This document shows, piece by piece, positions 1 through 7,617 of a DNA stretch of 64,000 nucleotides. A model generated the notes under the pieces. It was not told the DNA's origin. It saw only the letters and a program-made list of their open reading frames with translations, and did no database searches. The position numbers were made by a program, and so were the translations under genes. Position 1 is the first letter of the stretch. Each line of letters starts with the position of its first letter. The DNA is from a virus, in IMG/VR virus record IMGVR_UViG_3300029319_007985, positions 62,001 to 126,000 of that record; one strand, given 5' to 3'.

Positions 1-1443
1 GCACCAAACACCAAAAAAAGTAATCCTTTAAAAGAGATCAAGGAAGTAGTAAAAAGCAAAGAAGCAAAAAAACAAGAAAAGAAAATTGAAAAGATTGAAC
101 AGGCAGTAGAAGACACTGCTAAAAAAGTAGAAGAAGTCAAAAAAGAAACAGTAGTAAAAAAACAAGAGCCAAAAGTTGAAAAAGAAAAATCCAAAAAGTC
201 AAATTGGAAGAGGCCCTACCAACTGCTACCAGAACTAATTTTAAACAATGAAAAAATTCAAGCGGCCGAACTAGATTATGATGCCGCCCTTGAAACACTA
301 AAGTCTGAATACAGTGCGTACAAACCACAGGTCAGTGTCAGCATTGGACAGAACTGGGAGGACGATAGGACTCCTGCAAAGGGAACTTATCCCAACAACA
401 CAATCACACATGACAGCAAAAACGGATTGACCAAGTCGATCACCATCACACAGATGTTGTGGGACGCAGGAAGAACTAGCAGTGTTGTTGACAAGGCCAA
501 GCACACGGCACAACAGGCATACTTCAGGCTTGATCAGGCCAAAGAAGACCTAATGGTTGAAGCACTAAACGCCTGGATCAATTTAGGCAAAGCATACAAC
601 AACTGGCAGAGCAACATGAAGGTCCAGAAAAATGCAATGACCACACTGAAGATGACCACCGAAAAAGTGAAAAAAGGTGAAGCATCCAAAATGGAACAGT
701 TGCAGATTGAACAGCAGTTTAGAACATATCAAACTTTGACCATGACTAGCAAATTGGCCTATGACAGTGCGGTAGAAAGATTTAGAACAGTTTGGAAGTT
801 TACGCCAAAAAATATTGATCAAATGCCAATGCCCGTATCGGATTTATTAGGTATGATTCCAGAGGCAGGCACCAACGTTAAGAACAACACCACAATAAAA
901 ATTGCCAGCATGGATGTTAAAATTGCTGAACAACAGTTGAGGTTTGACAATGCTGATTTCAAACCAAGAGTTGATGGCAAATTGAGTTACACAGAAAAAG
1001 AGGGTGAACTTGGTGGCGGATTTGATAACGAACAAAAAGAAGAATGGCGGGCAGACATCACAATGACCTGGCAGGTGTTTGGTGGATTCAAAAAAACCCA
1101 CGTGTACAGAGCCGACAAGAGCAGATTAAAGGCCGCTGAAATAAGACTGACAGACACAGTAAACGCAACACAGGAGCAGTTCAATAATAGTTGGAACAAT
1201 TATGTTCTCGTAGAAAAAAATCTTAAAACACTGAAACGTACTGTCGAAATAAATCAAGAGATGTATAATCTCACATTGGCAGACTTCAAAGCAGGAAACA
1301 CACCTATCATGGCAGTGTTTGGCATGAAAACTTCATTGATCATGAGTGAGGTTGCATATCAAAATGCTCAGTTGGATTTGACTATAGCAAGATACCAATT
1401 ACACAAATTGTTAGGCATAGTTAATCCATTGTTCAAACAATAA
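1..1443 (+). CDS. TolC-like outer-membrane efflux/secretion protein, 5' truncated by the window
   Basis: The reading frame is open from base 1 to the stop at 1441-1443, so the start lies upstream; 480 residues are visible. The first ~65 are extremely Lys/Glu-rich and look like a linker or coiled coil. From about residue 75 it follows the outer membrane efflux protein (TolC/OEP) pattern: long alpha-helical hairpins with Ala/Gln/Glu periodicity, and the strand motifs 'YKPQVSVSIGQNWE' (~105) and 'QMLWDAGRTSSVVD' (~147) typical of the barrel strand followed by the periplasmic helix. The next genes encode an ABC membrane domain and an HlyD adaptor, so this is inferred to be the outer-membrane channel of a type I secretion-like apparatus. 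The charged N-terminal extension is unusual for the family. Function is inferred from family and context. Confidence 0.82.
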   Translation, partial: APNTKKSNPLKEIKEVVKSKEAKKQEKKIEKIEQAVEDTAKKVEEVKKETVVKKQEPKVEKEKSKKSNWKRPYQLLPELILNNEKIQAAELDYDAALETLKSEYSAYKPQVSVSIGQNWEDDRTPAKGTYPNNTITHDSKNGLTKSITITQMLWDAGRTSSVVDKAKHTAQQAYFRLDQAKEDLMVEALNAWINLGKAYNNWQSNMKVQKNAMTTLKMTTEKVKKGEASKMEQLQIEQQFRTYQTLTMTSKLAYDSAVERFRTVWKFTPKNIDQMPMPVSDLLGMIPEAGTNVKNNTTIKIASMDVKIAEQQLRFDNADFKPRVDGKLSYTEKEGELGGGFDNEQKEEWRADITMTWQVFGGFKKTHVYRADKSRLKAAEIRLTDTVNATQEQFNNSWNNYVLVEKNLKTLKRTVEINQEMYNLTLADFKAGNTPIMAVFGMKTSLIMSEVAYQNAQLDLTIARYQLHKLLGIVNPLFKQ

Positions 1444-1445
1444 TA

Positions 1446-1453
1446 GTTAAATA
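1446..1453 (+). promoter_or_regulatory. Putative T4-late-type promoter octamer (GTTAAATA)
   Basis: GTTAAATA matches the T4 late -10 element TATAAATA at six of eight positions. It lies 8 bases before the ATG at 1462, directly after the TolC-like gene, and would drive the ABC/HlyD genes with an almost leaderless message. Confidence 0.4.
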
Positions 1454-1461
1454 CGCATATA

Positions 1462-2208
1462 ATGACAAGTCTTATTCGACAACTATTTCGAGATAAAACT
1501 GTGGCGGCCATGCTGTTGGTCAGCAGTTTTTTTATTGGTGTATGTGCATTGGCACCTTCGCTATTTGTTATAATAGTTTTAAACAAATTTTTGGCCAGTG
1601 GAGTCACAGCGACTCTAGTAAGTTTGGCATTTGGTGCTGTACTGCTTTTGGCCTTTGAACTGGCATTTAGACAGAACAGATCCACAATGATACAGGAGTT
1701 CAATCAAAAAGTATTTGATCCATTTATTAAAATGGTAAAAGACAGATTGTCCCTAAAACAGATCACAGGTGAACAGTTTAAAAAAGTTCAACAAAATGCC
1801 AATATAATAAAAGCCACAACTTCTCCGGGCATTACAGGTTGGGTCTTGGATTGGCCATTTGTGTTGATGTTTGCTGTGATACTTTTATTAATAAATTGGA
1901 CCGCGGCAGTTATAACAGTAATTTTTATGTTGATCACTTTAGCAGTCAACTTTTATCAAAGTAATCTAAACATCACGAACGACAGTAAAGCAAACTTGGA
2001 AATATTCATTATGGGACTTTTGACCATAACCATTATAAGTGTTGGTTCACTGCAGGTGATGGCTGGTAATCTAGACATAGGATTATTGATTGGTTCTAAC
2101 ATATTGGCGGCACGAGCAGTGCAAGGCACAAGCAAGTATGCTAAAGGAGTTGATGCTTTACGACAGAGAGAAAAAGCAGTAAGGGAGATTAATGAAGTCA
2201 TCAAGTAA
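1462..2208 (+). CDS. Type I secretion ABC transporter membrane domain without ATPase domain
   Basis: 248 residues with five or six hydrophobic segments (about 14-40, 50-69, 127-144, 147-165, 179-200, 203-220). The order and motifs follow the transmembrane domain of LapB/HlyB-type exporters: an 'APSLFVIIVLNKFLASG' first helix pair, 'PGITGWVLDWPFVLMF' in the middle, and an end resembling the linker that normally leads into the nucleotide-binding domain. The protein stops exactly there. No Walker A, Walker B or ABC signature follows in any frame; instead the HlyD gene starts 17 bases before this stop. It may pair with an ATPase encoded elsewhere, borrow a host ATPase, or have lost active transport. 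Confidence 0.72.
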   Translation: MTSLIRQLFRDKTVAAMLLVSSFFIGVCALAPSLFVIIVLNKFLASGVTATLVSLAFGAVLLLAFELAFRQNRSTMIQEFNQKVFDPFIKMVKDRLSLKQITGEQFKKVQQNANIIKATTSPGITGWVLDWPFVLMFAVILLLINWTAAVITVIFMLITLAVNFYQSNLNITNDSKANLEIFIMGLLTITIISVGSLQVMAGNLDIGLLIGSNILAARAVQGTSKYAKGVDALRQREKAVREINEVIK

Positions 2209-2890
2209 ATTTTTTCTATTATTAAGTAGTTTAATTATTGGCCTGTTTGTATGGTGTTATTTGGCCAAAGTTGACATAACTTTCCAAGCACCAGGACATA
2301 TCGAAACACAGAGCAATTCAACCACTATCGACACAATGGTGGATGGTCAGATAGAAAATGTATTAATAAGAGAAGGTGATATTGTTAAAGAAGGAGACAT
2401 AGTGGTTGTGATTAATCCAGGAGTTGGCTACGAAAAATATAATGTTGTTGCAAATATAAATGGAAGGGTGCAGAGTCTTAACTATAAAAATCCAGGTGCA
2501 GTTGTAGAAAAGGGCGAATCAATATTGACCATAGTGCCGGAAGATCAAAAAATGGTTGTTATGGGCAAACTGTCTGTATCTAATAGAGGTTACGTCAAAA
2601 TAGGAAACATAGCCAAAGTAAAATTGGCAAACCAGGATCAAATAAGATTTGGACCGATCACAGGAATAATTTCAAACATATCACCAGATGTGGTGTACAC
2701 CGACGCAGGAACCTATTACGCGATTGAAATTTTATTGGAATCACAACAATTTAGTAATGGTAAAGATAATTATTTGTTAGTACCAGGCATAATGGTGGAA
2801 GTTTACATTTTAACCGGAGAGAGAACAGTAATGAGTTACATCACAAGTCCTTTCCATAATAGCCTTGGACAGGCATTACAGGAGAGATAA
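2192..2890 (+). CDS. HlyD-family membrane fusion protein (short form)
   Basis: 232 residues. One N-terminal membrane anchor (~7-24) is followed by a barrel-sandwich/lipoyl-like part ('GDIVKEGDIVVVINPG', 'PGAVVEKGESILTIVPED') and a C-terminal beta barrel ending in 'LTGERTVMSYITSPF', very close to the end of type I secretion HlyD proteins. The usual long coiled-coil hairpin is missing: the two lipoyl halves are nearly contiguous, so the protein is about half the family length and could not span the periplasm in the usual way. The start overlaps the ABC gene by 17 bases, implying translational coupling. Inferred role: inner-membrane adaptor linking the exporter to the TolC-like channel. Confidence 0.82.
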   Translation: MKSSSKFFLLLSSLIIGLFVWCYLAKVDITFQAPGHIETQSNSTTIDTMVDGQIENVLIREGDIVKEGDIVVVINPGVGYEKYNVVANINGRVQSLNYKNPGAVVEKGESILTIVPEDQKMVVMGKLSVSNRGYVKIGNIAKVKLANQDQIRFGPITGIISNISPDVVYTDAGTYYAIEILLESQQFSNGKDNYLLVPGIMVEVYILTGERTVMSYITSPFHNSLGQALQER

Positions 2891-3018
2891 TGCTGACTTG
2901 GTTTTTAGCAGGAATTTTTATTGGATTGTGTATAAGATGTATATGCACTCCACATAAGAATGAAGAAGAAAAATTTAAAGATCCATGGAACTGGACTTCA
3001 TTTGGCGGAGGAGGCTAA
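2890..3018 (+). CDS. Small single-span membrane protein
   Basis: 42 residues, starting in a TAATG overlap with the HlyD stop and ending in a TAATG overlap with the next start, which supports it as a real gene. Residues 2-18 form a hydrophobic helix with three Cys (C14, C17, C19), followed by an acidic stretch and a GGGG end. No family recognised. It could be a small accessory subunit of the secretion apparatus. Confidence 0.55.
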   Translation: MLTWFLAGIFIGLCIRCICTPHKNEEEKFKDPWNWTSFGGGG

Positions 3019-3239
3019 TGGATAAGAAACTATCCTATAAACAAAGATTTAAAAAGGCTTGTAACACAGATAACGTGATAGATTTCAGTGTTGACGTTGG
3101 TTTAATTGCCTTTGACGTACTAGCCTCACCAATACTAATCGTAGTGAGAATAGCAAGATTCTATATTAGGAAATTTGTTAACAATTATCTCAAACGTTTT
3201 TTAAAATGGTTTGTGCATAAAGTTTTAAGAATAAAATGA
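3018..3239 (+). CDS. Small basic membrane-associated protein, unknown
   Basis: 73 residues from the ATG at 3018, chosen because it overlaps the preceding stop (TAATG); an in-frame ATG at 2985 lies inside the previous gene. It has a central hydrophobic helix (~24-46) and a Lys/Arg-rich amphipathic C-terminus, suggesting inner-membrane association. Its stop overlaps the cyclase start (ATGA), so it is probably co-translated with the cyclase. No known family. Confidence 0.6.
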   Translation: MDKKLSYKQRFKKACNTDNVIDFSVDVGLIAFDVLASPILIVVRIARFYIRKFVNNYLKRFLKWFVHKVLRIK

Positions 3240-5074
3240 GTAAAAAATTAACAAGTGTCTGGATGGTGGTAGCACTATCCTTGATCTTATTTTCTGCTAG
3301 ATTATTTGATACAAGTCCTGTTGAAACTTTAAGGTTAAAAACATTTGACTACTATCAAAAGATATCACCCAGAGACGTAACTACAAACTCTGTAGTCATA
3401 GTCGAGATTACGGAGCAAGATCTTAAAAAATACGGCCAATGGCCATGGCCAAGAAATTTAATTGGAAACTTACACAACAGGATATATCAGCACGGGGCAA
3501 AAGTAATCCAATACAATATAATATTCGCTGAAAAAGATAGGGCCGGCAAGGATGAACTTTTTGCACAAAAATTAGCCGGCACTAACACCGTGATGATGTA
3601 TAGTATAAAAGATTCTGCCACAGACGGACAGGTGGCAAAGGTTCCTATTGTAAAACAAGGTGAGCCTGACAAATTTTTGTATAGTTTCAAAGGAGTGGTA
3701 ACAAACATATCGGAACTATTAAGATTCGCTAACGGTGCCGGAGTTAATATTATGGTGCCTAATATAGATGGTACCATTAGGCAGATCCCTTTATTTGTAA
3801 ACACAGACATAGGCACAATACCAAATCAAGTTCTAGACACAATAAGAGTTTACAATAAAAATAACAAATATAAAATTGTTGCAGATAACAACGGTGTTAC
3901 TGAAATACTTCTAAGTAGAAACAAAAAGATCTACACTGATTCTAACGCAATGTTCAATATAAATTTTGCAGAAGCAATAACCATCACAAAATACAGTGTA
4001 ACCGATATTATCAAAAACAAAATTAACCTAGAAAACAAAATTGTTGTAGTTGGGTTGAATGCCGCGGGATTGAGTTATTTAAAAGATACTCCTCTAGGAC
4101 TCATGACCGACACACAAATTAGTGCCCAGGCTATAGAAACTGATCTTACAGACAGCCAACTTATAAGAAATGGTAATACCAATCTAATAGAAATAATAGC
4201 AGTTTTTGTCATTGGATTTTTACTGATAGCCTTAGTGCCCAGGTTTAATATTACCAGCACTGTGCTCGCTTATTTGACGCTTTTAACCGGCATAATTTCG
4301 TCGAGTTTGGTCGCCTATAACGGTTACAATTATATGCTAGACGCATCTTTTCCGGTCTTGTTTATTACCATCATTTGGGGCCATTTGGTATTCAATAGTT
4401 TTGCCAAGCAGTATAGATTAAGGCAACAAATAAAGAAACAGTTTGAACATTATCTTGATCCACGCATGGTCAAAAAATTACAGAAGGATCCTGGGTTATT
4501 GAAGTTGGGTGGAGAGACAAAAACCATGACATTTATGTTTTCAGACATCCGAGGGTTCACTCCTATATCAGAAAAATACAAGGGCAATCCACAAGGACTC
4601 ACACGTTTGATCAATAGGTTTTTGACACGTATGACCAACATTATAATCAAAAACGGTGGCACAGTTGACAAGTACATGGGCGATTGCATAATGGCATTTT
4701 GGAATGCTCCGTTGGATACGCCCAGACATGAAACTTTAGCCATCAAAACTGCATTGCAAATGCAGAAAGAACTTAAAAAATTAAACAGAGAACTTAAAAA
4801 GGAAAAACTTCCTCAAATCAATATTGGCATAGGAATAAACACAGGAGAAGCATTAGTTGGCAACATGGGCAGTGATCAGCGTTTTGATTATTCTGTTATA
4901 GGTGATGATGTCAACTTAGCAAGTAGATTAGAAAGCAGTTCAAAGGAACTACAGACAACTTTGGTAATTGGTGAGAAAACACGTATAAAATGTAAAAAAA
5001 TTAAGTTTACTTCGCTGGGTTCAATCAAAGTAAAAGGAAAAACTGAAGACATCAAAGTGTACACGGTTAAATAA
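3236..5074 (+). CDS. CHASE2-domain class III adenylate cyclase
   Basis: 612 residues: an N-terminal membrane helix (~7-23), an extracytoplasmic CHASE2 sensor (~25-300; 'RLKTFDYYQKISPR' and 'GQWPWPR' are typical), two or three membrane helices (~318-390) and a cytoplasmic class III cyclase domain (~430-612). Catalytic features are intact: metal-binding D437 in FSDIRGFT and D483 in KYMGD, purine-specifying K479 and D551 (adenylate type), and transition-state N560 and R564 in NLASR. It is predicted to make cAMP in response to an unknown periplasmic signal. It is the last large gene of a run with the secretion genes (ATGA overlap upstream). A complete receptor cyclase is unusual cargo for a phage; acquisition from a proteobacterial host is inferred. 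Confidence 0.9.
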   Translation: MSKKLTSVWMVVALSLILFSARLFDTSPVETLRLKTFDYYQKISPRDVTTNSVVIVEITEQDLKKYGQWPWPRNLIGNLHNRIYQHGAKVIQYNIIFAEKDRAGKDELFAQKLAGTNTVMMYSIKDSATDGQVAKVPIVKQGEPDKFLYSFKGVVTNISELLRFANGAGVNIMVPNIDGTIRQIPLFVNTDIGTIPNQVLDTIRVYNKNNKYKIVADNNGVTEILLSRNKKIYTDSNAMFNINFAEAITITKYSVTDIIKNKINLENKIVVVGLNAAGLSYLKDTPLGLMTDTQISAQAIETDLTDSQLIRNGNTNLIEIIAVFVIGFLLIALVPRFNITSTVLAYLTLLTGIISSSLVAYNGYNYMLDASFPVLFITIIWGHLVFNSFAKQYRLRQQIKKQFEHYLDPRMVKKLQKDPGLLKLGGETKTMTFMFSDIRGFTPISEKYKGNPQGLTRLINRFLTRMTNIIIKNGGTVDKYMGDCIMAFWNAPLDTPRHETLAIKTALQMQKELKKLNRELKKEKLPQINIGIGINTGEALVGNMGSDQRFDYSVIGDDVNLASRLESSSKELQTTLVIGEKTRIKCKKIKFTSLGSIKVKGKTEDIKVYTVK

Positions 5075-5081
5075 TATTACA

Positions 5082-5255
5082 ATGACAGGTTTAGAAGTAA
5101 TGACAATAGTATCAAAGGCATGGCCAATCTTCCTTGGCTTCATTCTTTTAATTGTAACTTTGGCGCAGGCCCACTACAGAATAAAGGTGCTTGAAGAAAA
5201 AGTTAAAGTTGCCTTTGACCTAATCAACAAATTGACAGACAAGTTTAGCAAATAA
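5082..5255 (+). CDS. Small membrane protein with short coiled coil
   Basis: 57 residues, 7 bases after the cyclase stop. One membrane helix (~14-30) is followed by a heptad-like stretch ('RIKVLEEKVKVAFDLINKL'). The layout resembles small phage membrane proteins that oligomerise through a C-terminal coiled coil. No family assigned. Confidence 0.5.
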   Translation: MTGLEVMTIVSKAWPIFLGFILLIVTLAQAHYRIKVLEEKVKVAFDLINKLTDKFSK

Positions 5256-5316
5256 ATTTTACTTTAATCAAGAAGTAGTCGCTTAACTTAGCCTCCTAAC
5301 AGGTTAAGTATTTTAG

Positions 5317-5583
5317 ATGAATTATTTTTTGGTAGTAATAATGTGTATAGGATTGGATTGCACAACAGCATGGAACCCAACTCCCTACGACTCGAAGTTC
5401 GAATGTGAAATAAGTGCCAAAGAAACAGTGCAATCACTTTCAACAACTTTTCCAGACAGTGACGGAGAAGTCTACTGTCTTACCAAAGAAGAATACAGCA
5501 CTTGGAAAAAGGCCATAGATGCTGGAGTTATACCAAGACTAAACAAACATAGACTCAACCAACCACTAGAACAATCTATCTAG
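5317..5583 (+). CDS. Small secreted or periplasmic protein, unknown
   Basis: 88 residues with a hydrophobic N-terminus (residues 3-13) that could be a weak signal peptide, then three Cys (C14, C28, C53). The pattern 'FECEISAKETVQSL...GEVYCL' resembles the 71-residue protein at 53955-54170 in layout (hydrophobic start, Cys, then a second Cys ~20 residues later), so the two may be distant paralogues. Function unknown. Confidence 0.6.
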   Translation: MNYFLVVIMCIGLDCTTAWNPTPYDSKFECEISAKETVQSLSTTFPDSDGEVYCLTKEEYSTWKKAIDAGVIPRLNKHRLNQPLEQSI

Positions 5584-5586
5584 TAA

Positions 5587-5614
5587 TTGACAATTCTTTA
5601 AGATCTGTTATAAT
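5587..5614 (+). promoter_or_regulatory. Sigma70-like promoter placing +1 on the ATG
   Basis: TTGACA at 5587-5592, a 16-base spacer and TATAAT at 5609-5614, a consensus-grade promoter. The next ATG (5621) is 7 bases after the -10, exactly where transcription should begin, so the mRNA of the DUF2061 gene is predicted to be leaderless. The spacer ends in ATCTGT, as in the promoters at 11739 and 40543. Confidence 0.75.
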
Positions 5615-5620
5615 TTAAGC

Positions 5621-5932
5621 ATGTCTTCAAAGCGTTCTAGAACTGCGGTTAAAACACTCACTTGGCGTGTATTAGCAACAACTGACACGTTTCTTATCAG
5701 TTATTTTATTACTGGTAGATTCGATTTTGCCGGAGCCATTGCTGGTATTGAGGTGGCAACAAAAATGATTTTGTACTACCTGCATGAAAGAGCATGGAGC
5801 AGAATTAAATGGGGCAAACTAATAATAGATTTGCCTACTTCACCGTATCCTTTCGAAGACTGGAAAATAAAAAGGTTACGTAATTTTTTAGATAAAAAAG
5901 GAAACAAAAGATTGGCAAGGTTATTACAATGA
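5621..5932 (+). CDS. DUF2061-family small membrane protein
   Basis: 103 residues. The N-terminal 65 match DUF2061: 'KTLTWRVLATTDTFLISYFITG' then 'GAIAGIEVATKMILYYLHERAWSRI', two membrane-inserted helices with a conserved basic start and the His-Glu-Arg end. The C-terminal ~35 residues are basic and specific to this protein. DUF2061 proteins are uncharacterised inner-membrane proteins common in proteobacteria and marine phages. First gene of an operon with a leaderless-type promoter; its stop overlaps the next ATG (ATGA). Confidence 0.88.
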   Translation: MSSKRSRTAVKTLTWRVLATTDTFLISYFITGRFDFAGAIAGIEVATKMILYYLHERAWSRIKWGKLIIDLPTSPYPFEDWKIKRLRNFLDKKGNKRLARLLQ

Positions 5933-6099
5933 CAAAATGTTGGGAATTTGATTTAGATCTTAAGACAAGAAAAATAAAAACATTCGTGTACAGTGACACA
6001 GGAACTGACATACAGGAAAGATTTACAAAAGGATATGAAGTGAGCAACATCAAAGAAATTGATGATCCGTTGTTAGAGAATAAAAAGGTCAAAAAATGA
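5929..6099 (+). CDS. Small acidic/basic protein, unknown
   Basis: 56 residues, ATGA-overlapped on both sides (with DUF2061 and with the exonuclease), which supports it as a genuine translationally coupled gene. It is soluble and mixed-charge ('CWEFDLDLKTRKIKTFVYS'). No recognisable family. Confidence 0.6.
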   Translation: MTKCWEFDLDLKTRKIKTFVYSDTGTDIQERFTKGYEVSNIKEIDDPLLENKKVKK

Positions 6100-6620
6100 T
6101 CCACGCAATGATTGACTTGGAAACCTTGAGCACTAATCCAAATGCTGTGGTTTTGACCATTGGGGGTGTAAAGTTTGATCCAAAGTCTCAGATGAAACCT
6201 TATGATGAAATGTATTTTCGAGTGGACGTGGACTCACAAACTAAAATTGGCAGGGACGTCATGCAAGAAACACTAGATTGGTGGGCACAACAACCAAAAG
6301 AAATATCGGAAGAAGCGTTATCTGATAGTGACAGGATTGACGTCAATAAAATGCTTGACGCTATCAATAAATTCTCAGTAGGAGTAGACGTATTTTGGTG
6401 CCAAGGCCCTTTATTTGACTACGCGATTTTACAAGATTTATACAGGCAAATGGGCAGACCTGTGCCATGGCAATACTGGCAAATCAGAGATAGTAGAACA
6501 CTTTTCAGTTTGGTGCCTAAACAAAATGATAAAAGAACTGGACTACACAATGCATTGGAGGATTGTAAGTATCAAGCACAGAAAGTTCAGAAAGTCTATA
6601 GGCAACTAGGAATAAAATGA
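6096..6620 (+). CDS. dexA: DexA-like 3'-5' exonuclease (DEDD superfamily)
   Basis: 174 residues with the RNase H-like exonuclease pattern: Exo I 'MIDLETLSTNPNAVVLTIG' (D7, E9), Exo II around 'FWCQGPLFDYAILQDL' (D near 110) and Exo III 'HNALEDCKYQAQKV' (H and D near 155-160). It aligns in length and motif order with phage T4 exonuclease A (DexA) and related 3'-5' exo(ribo)nucleases. Likely role: trimming single-stranded DNA or RNA, possibly degrading host nucleic acid. It sits in a tightly overlapping run (ATGA at both ends). Confidence 0.8.
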   Translation: MIHAMIDLETLSTNPNAVVLTIGGVKFDPKSQMKPYDEMYFRVDVDSQTKIGRDVMQETLDWWAQQPKEISEEALSDSDRIDVNKMLDAINKFSVGVDVFWCQGPLFDYAILQDLYRQMGRPVPWQYWQIRDSRTLFSLVPKQNDKRTGLHNALEDCKYQAQKVQKVYRQLGIK

Positions 6621-7258
6621 AGATCTGTATAATATTTGGACATCACAATACCAAGGACAGTTTCAACGCCGCGATAAGAGATACTTTTATAGAAGAAGCA
6701 GAAAAGTGCGGACATCAAATAGACTTAATAAATTTGTTTGAAGAAAAAGAACAATTACCCTTTTACAATTCAAATATAAATCCACCACCCGAACTTGTAT
6801 TGGATTATAGAAAAAGATTAGAAAACAGTGACGTGATGTTCCTAATTGGTTCGTGCCACAATTTAAGGATGCCAACCATACTAGAAAATTGGATCGACTG
6901 GGTATTACACCCGAAATGGTTTTTCAGTTATAGGGCATTAGTGCCTGGCAGTAAATATTTTAAGAACTATGGTTACCCTGTGCCAGGAGCAATGAACGGC
7001 AAACTGGGATTGATATCTATGACATATGGTGGACCTATGGTGACCTATTTTAATTTTAGTTTATTTGACAATATTCCTTACAGAAGAATAAAGAAAGCCG
7101 TGTTTAACTTGGGAGGCATGGTCACGAAGTACATAAGGTTTTATTCTGTTTTACCTGGCATGGATAAGAAAGAATTTGATAGTCATATGAATAGAGTAAG
7201 AAAACTTGCCAGAAGTTTAAATCCAAACAAGAAGAAAAAAATAAGTTGGTGGGCATGA
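6617..7258 (+). CDS. NAD(P)H:quinone oxidoreductase-like flavodoxin-fold protein
   Basis: 213 residues of the Flavodoxin_2 family (KefF/NQO1-like). It has 'ICIIFGHHNTKDSFNAAI' as the phosphate-binding start, 'NSDVMFLIGSCHNLRMPTIL' in place of the usual 'ADLIVFQFPLYWFSMPAIL', and the family core 'ENWIDWVL' ahead of 'GKLGLISMTYGG'. Expected chemistry is FMN/FAD-dependent two-electron reduction of quinones or similar acceptors by NAD(P)H. With AOX and cytochrome b in the same window it could feed electrons to the quinone pool, but that link is inference. ATGA overlaps on both sides. Confidence 0.75.
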   Translation: MKICIIFGHHNTKDSFNAAIRDTFIEEAEKCGHQIDLINLFEEKEQLPFYNSNINPPPELVLDYRKRLENSDVMFLIGSCHNLRMPTILENWIDWVLHPKWFFSYRALVPGSKYFKNYGYPVPGAMNGKLGLISMTYGGPMVTYFNFSLFDNIPYRRIKKAVFNLGGMVTKYIRFYSVLPGMDKKEFDSHMNRVRKLARSLNPNKKKKISWWA

Positions 7259-7617
7259 TGAGTGACATCAAATATTATAGCATCGAAGATTTATATACCA
7301 TTAAAGATTATAAAATTAGGCATCGAAAGGATCCTGTCATCAAGTGGATAAAGTTACCTTGCGTCTACAAAATAACAATAGCAAACAAGGTGGTGCACGT
7401 TGGAAGATCAGACACTTGTAAAAAACATGGCGGTGCAGAGAAGGTGAGGAAAGCAATTGTTAATCTCTTAGACGTTAATCAACATAACCCTAGTGTGCCC
7501 AAAACCAAATATTGGACAGCAATTAGGTTGAAATTTCGTCCAAATTCAAATAATATTAAAATAGGAATAATAAAAACAAATGCAATCAATAAAACCTACT
7601 TACAAGAAGCCATTTGA
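7255..7617 (+). CDS. Small protein, possible divergent GIY-YIG fold
   Basis: 120 residues from the ATG at 7255, which overlaps the preceding TGA; the upstream in-frame TTG at 7246 is less likely. The segment 'CVYKITIANKVVHVGRS' resembles the GIY...YIG core of GIY-YIG nucleases with C-V-Y and H-V-G replacing the two motifs. The expected catalytic Arg and Glu cannot be assigned with confidence. It is basic throughout. Either a very divergent nuclease-like protein or unrelated. Confidence 0.55.
   Translation: MMSDIKYYSIEDLYTIKDYKIRHRKDPVIKWIKLPCVYKITIANKVVHVGRSDTCKKHGGAEKVRKAIVNLLDVNQHNPSVPKTKYWTAIRLKFRPNSNNIKIGIIKTNAINKTYLQEAI

Noticed and set aside
1462-2890. An ABC ATPase hidden by frameshift between the membrane domain and HlyD
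   Set aside because: There is no room: HlyD starts 17 bases before the ABC stop, and no Walker motifs appear in any frame.
1-5300. Bacterial chromosome contamination as the source of the secretion and cyclase genes
   Set aside because: Strand, base composition, ATGA/TAATG overlaps and the late-type octamer at 1446 are continuous with the phage genes. It cannot be fully excluded without reads, so a check is listed with the findings.
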